Origin: Ulvibacterium sp.
GTDB lineage: Bacteria; Bacteroidota; Bacteroidia; Flavobacteriales; Flavobacteriaceae
NCBI RefSeq assembly: GCF_028285715.1
Contig: NZ_JANQOO010000020.1
Span: 434,001 to 498,000 of the forward strand
Direction: 5' to 3'
DNA: 64,000 nucleotides
Shown: positions 61,671 to 64,000 of the stretch, in pieces
Layout of the letters: every line of letters starts with the position of its first letter
Numbering within the stretch: the stretch's first letter is position 1
Translations under genes and position numbers: made by a program
Notes under the pieces: generated by a model
Told to the model about the DNA's origin: nothing
Databases searched by the model: none
Seen by the model: the letters and a program-made list of their open reading frames with translations, nothing else

Positions 61671-63674
61671 CTATTTATAACTCCTTGTTTTCACCTTAAT
61701 ATTTTCGTAGACCAAATCCTCCTTGTGCAATTTTGCGTCCTTGGGGTCGCCCATATATTCCCAGGCGGCAACGTATTTGAAATTCTTATCGTCTCGTAGG
61801 GCTTCGCCCTCCGGAGTCTGGTATTCTTCCCGAAAATGTCCGCCGCAGGATTCGTTCCTCTGTAGGGCATCTTTGGCAAAGAGTTCACCAAGTTCCAAAA
61901 AGTCGGCCACACGTCCGGCTTTTTCCAATTCTTGATTTTTATCGTCCGGTTTTCCGGGTACCTTTACGTTTTCCCAAAAATCCTTTCGCAACTCGGCAAT
62001 TTCCGTGATGGCCTCCTTTAATTCTTTTTCATTTCTGGACATACCACATTTGTTCCACATAATCTTGCCCAATTTTTTGTGATAATAGTCTACTGAGTTT
62101 TCGCCTTTGGCCGACATCAATTTCGTAATTCGATCCTTAACGGCTTCTTCAGCGGCATCAAATTCTGGAGTATCCGTAGAAATGGGGCCTGTACGAATAT
62201 CATCGGACAAATAATCGCCTATCGTATAGGGTAGGACGAAGTAACCGTCCGCCAAGCCCTGCATCAATGCGGAAGCTCCCAAGCGATTGGCGCCATGGTC
62301 GCTAAAATTGGCCTCTCCAGCGGCATAGCAGCCGGGTATGGTGGTCTGCAGATTGTAATCCACCCAAAGTCCGCCCATGGTATAGTGGACCGCCGGATAA
62401 ATCATCATCGGGGTCTCATATGGGTTCTCGTCAACTATTTTTTCGTACATCTGGAAAAGATTGCCATATTTAGCGGCTACAATTTCCTTACCCAATTTGC
62501 GCATGGTTTCCTTATCTGGATCTTTAATACCGGAGGTATAGGCTTTTTCCTTACCGTAACGCATAATGGCAGCCTCAAAATCGAGATAAACGGCTTCCCC
62601 TGTTTTATTTACGCCATGACCTGCATCACAACGTTCCTTTGCCGCCCTTGAGGCAACATCTCGGGGAACTAGGTTTCCGAATGCCGGATATCTTCTCTCC
62701 AAATAGTAGTCCCTGTCCTCTTCTTTTAATTGGGTAGGTTTCAATTTGCCTTCCCGGATGGCCTGCGCGTCTTCCAAGCGTTTGGGTACCCAGATTCTTC
62801 CATCGTTTCGCAGGGATTCCGACATCAAGGTCAATTTGGATTGGTGATCTCCGGAAACGGGAATACAGGTAGGATGTATTTGTGTAAAACATGGGTTGGC
62901 AAAGAAGGCCCCTTTTTTATGGGCTCTCCAAGCGGCCATGACGTTGGCGCCCATACAATAGGTGGACAGGAAGAATAGATTACCATAACCTCCACTGGCC
63001 AATACTACGGCATGTGCGGCATGTCGTTCAATTTCCCCGGTAACCAGGTCCCTTGCAATTATTCCGCGTGCTTTTCCATCAACTAGGACCAAATCCAACA
63101 TTTCATGTCGGGTATACGATTTAATCTTTCCCCTTTGAATTTGACGGTTCATCGCGGCATAAGCACCCAGTAACAACTGTTGCCCGGTTTGGCCTTTGGC
63201 ATAGAATGTACGGGATACTAGTACACCTCCAAAAGAGCGGTTGTCCAATAAACCCCCATATTCCCTAGCGAACGGTACCCCTTGGGCAACACATTGATCG
63301 ATAATATTGGAAGACACCTCGGCCAACCGGTATACATTGGCCTCTCTGGAACGATAATCGCCCCCTTTGACGGTATCATAGAAAAGACGGTACACGCTGT
63401 CACCATCACCTTGATAGTTCTTGGCCGCATTTACTCCTCCTTGGGCCGCAATGGAATGGGCCCTTCTTGGGGAATCTTGGTAACAGAACGTTTTTACATT
63501 ATAGCCAAGCTCGGCAAGGGTAGCCGAAGCGGAACCTCCCGCTAGACCTGTTCCCACTACTATAACATCAATGTTTCGTTTATTCGCAGGATTTACAAGG
63601 TCGATTTCATTTTTATGTTTGGCCCACTTTTCGGCCAATGGCCCCGAAGGAATTTTGGAATCCAATACGCCCAT
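61671..63674 (-). CDS. sdhA: Succinate dehydrogenase flavoprotein subunit
   Basis: The 667-residue FAD subunit oxidises succinate. The N-terminal Rossmann motif reads [20 protein letters not shown], with [14 protein letters not shown], where the His carries the covalent FAD. The substrate region includes [18 protein letters not shown] and [14 protein letters not shown]. It starts 2 bp after the cytochrome gene, so sdhC-sdhA-sdhB form an operon on the minus strand. Confidence 0.96.
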   Translation of the reverse strand: MGVLDSKIPSGPLAEKWAKHKNEIDLVNPANKRNIDVIVVGTGLAGGSASATLAELGYNVKTFCYQDSPRRAHSIAAQGGVNAAKNYQGDGDSVYRLFYDTVKGGDYRSREANVYRLAEVSSNIIDQCVAQGVPFAREYGGLLDNRSFGGVLVSRTFYAKGQTGQQLLLGAYAAMNRQIQRGKIKSYTRHEMLDLVLVDGKARGIIARDLVTGEIERHAAHAVVLASGGYGNLFFLSTYCMGANVMAAWRAHKKGAFFANPCFTQIHPTCIPVSGDHQSKLTLMSESLRNDGRIWVPKRLEDAQAIREGKLKPTQLKEEDRDYYLERRYPAFGNLVPRDVASRAAKERCDAGHGVNKTGEAVYLDFEAAIMRYGKEKAYTSGIKDPDKETMRKLGKEIVAAKYGNLFQMYEKIVDENPYETPMMIYPAVHYTMGGLWVDYNLQTTIPGCYAAGEANFSDHGANRLGASALMQGLADGYFVLPYTIGDYLSDDIRTGPISTDTPEFDAAEEAVKDRITKLMSAKGENSVDYYHKKLGKIMWNKCGMSRNEKELKEAITEIAELRKDFWENVKVPGKPDDKNQELEKAGRVADFLELGELFAKDALQRNESCGGHFREEYQTPEGEALRDDKNFKYVAAWEYMGDPKDAKLHKEDLVYENIKVKTRSYK

Positions 63675-63676
63675 AA

Positions 63677-64000
63677 TTAATGTGTTATTGGGTTAAGATG
63701 ATGGTAGATAGCAATGAATGCAAATGCTAAGGGAACGACCACCGCAAATAGTTTTGTAAATGATTTTATGGCAGGGGTGTATTTGTTATTAACACCCATA
63801 CTTTGTAGAGATGAGGCAAAGCCGTGCCATAAATGGAGGCTTAGCAACAGAAAGGATACCACGTAGATGATGGTGCGCCAAAAGGGAACGAATTTTTCAA
63901 CCGTTTCCGCATAATATCGGGTGGAATCTTCAGGTTTTGCCTCTACATATTTATAGGCCATTTCATGAATCCAAAAATCGTAAAAATGAAGACCAAGAAA
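63677..64000 (-). CDS. sdhC: Succinate dehydrogenase cytochrome b subunit, 3' part
   Basis: The open frame runs from the stop near 63677 to the window edge, so the start lies beyond it; about 107 residues are seen. [20 protein letters not shown] precedes two membrane helices ([21 protein letters not shown] and [21 protein letters not shown]). The His residues in these helices are candidates for the haem ligands. This matches the single-polypeptide cytochrome b of Bacteroidetes complex II. Confidence 0.9.
   Translation of the reverse strand, partial: FLGLHFYDFWIHEMAYKYVEAKPEDSTRYYAETVEKFVPFWRTIIYVVSFLLLSLHLWHGFASSLQSMGVNNKYTPAIKSFTKLFAVVVPLAFAFIAIYHHLNPITH

Noticed and set aside
1-64000. tRNA, rRNA, CRISPR or insertion-sequence signatures
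   Set aside because: No T-loop/anticodon patterns, repeat-spacer arrays or transposase motifs were seen on either strand.

Overview
This window looks like a chromosomal segment from a marine-type member of the Flavobacteriaceae (Bacteroidetes). Four things support that. It carries gliding and type IX secretion genes (gldH and a porW/sprE-like lipoprotein). It has an atpBEFHAG operon without the beta and epsilon genes. Several starts are preceded by the Bacteroidetes -7 promoter pattern TAnnTTTG. Many family types are mostly flavobacterial (DUF6427, DUF4254, DUF5687, DUF6168, HU-CCDC81/SPOR, DUF4292). Shine-Dalgarno sequences are largely absent and TTG/GTG starts are frequent. No rRNA, tRNA, CRISPR array, insertion sequence or intact prophage was seen.

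Layout. 1-1938: end of a DUF6427 membrane gene, DUF4254 and a family 9 glycosyltransferase (envelope polysaccharide). 1945-6160, minus strand: an arsenosugar cluster of a DUF2064 glycosyltransferase, an AhpD-like protein, radical SAM ArsS, methyltransferase ArsM and a TetR regulator. 6794-10537: HtrA protease, DnaJ/CbpA-like chaperone, thioredoxin and a patatin lipase. 10794-16904: a PaaE-like reductase, an ABC exporter pair, small conserved proteins and a GlxA-like regulator. 17269-26140: PorW/SprE, bactofilin, AtpZ-like and DUF6168 proteins, then the ATP synthase genes a, c, b, delta, alpha and gamma. The last gene ends in a 53-bp tandem repeat. 26396-35549: a lipoprotein, polysaccharide flippase, dUTPase, TPR protein, DUF4292 lipoprotein, EnvC-like amidase activator, aldo/keto reductase, thioesterase, HU/SPOR protein and DprA.

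35407-41336 is a tandem segmental duplication of a large surface-protein gene (MG2-like N-terminus plus a stand-alone TonB-plug domain). The junction still holds decayed 3' ends of both neighbours, trpS and dprA. 41290-48397: trpS, an acyltransferase, an ECF sigma factor next to a protein that joins an anti-sigma-like N-terminus to an outer-membrane barrel, recA, a 26-codon ORF with its own terminator, and trhO. 48619-54556: PSP1 protein, gldH, PBP1A and a two-subunit CoA transferase whose genes are separated by a four-helix-bundle (rRNA intervening sequence type) gene. 54844-60787: a 35-codon ORF with a strong terminator, a GNAT acetyltransferase, a serine hydrolase, methionine aminotransferase, an XRE/S24-type repressor with likely operators, a Vsr-like endonuclease and an AraC/GyrI regulator. 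60849-64000: succinate dehydrogenase sdhB, sdhA and the 3' part of sdhC.

Most of the window is core metabolism and envelope biology. The stretches most worth a closer look are the arsenosugar cluster, the duplicated MG2-plug locus, the sigma/anti-sigma-barrel unit and the two short ORF-terminator units.
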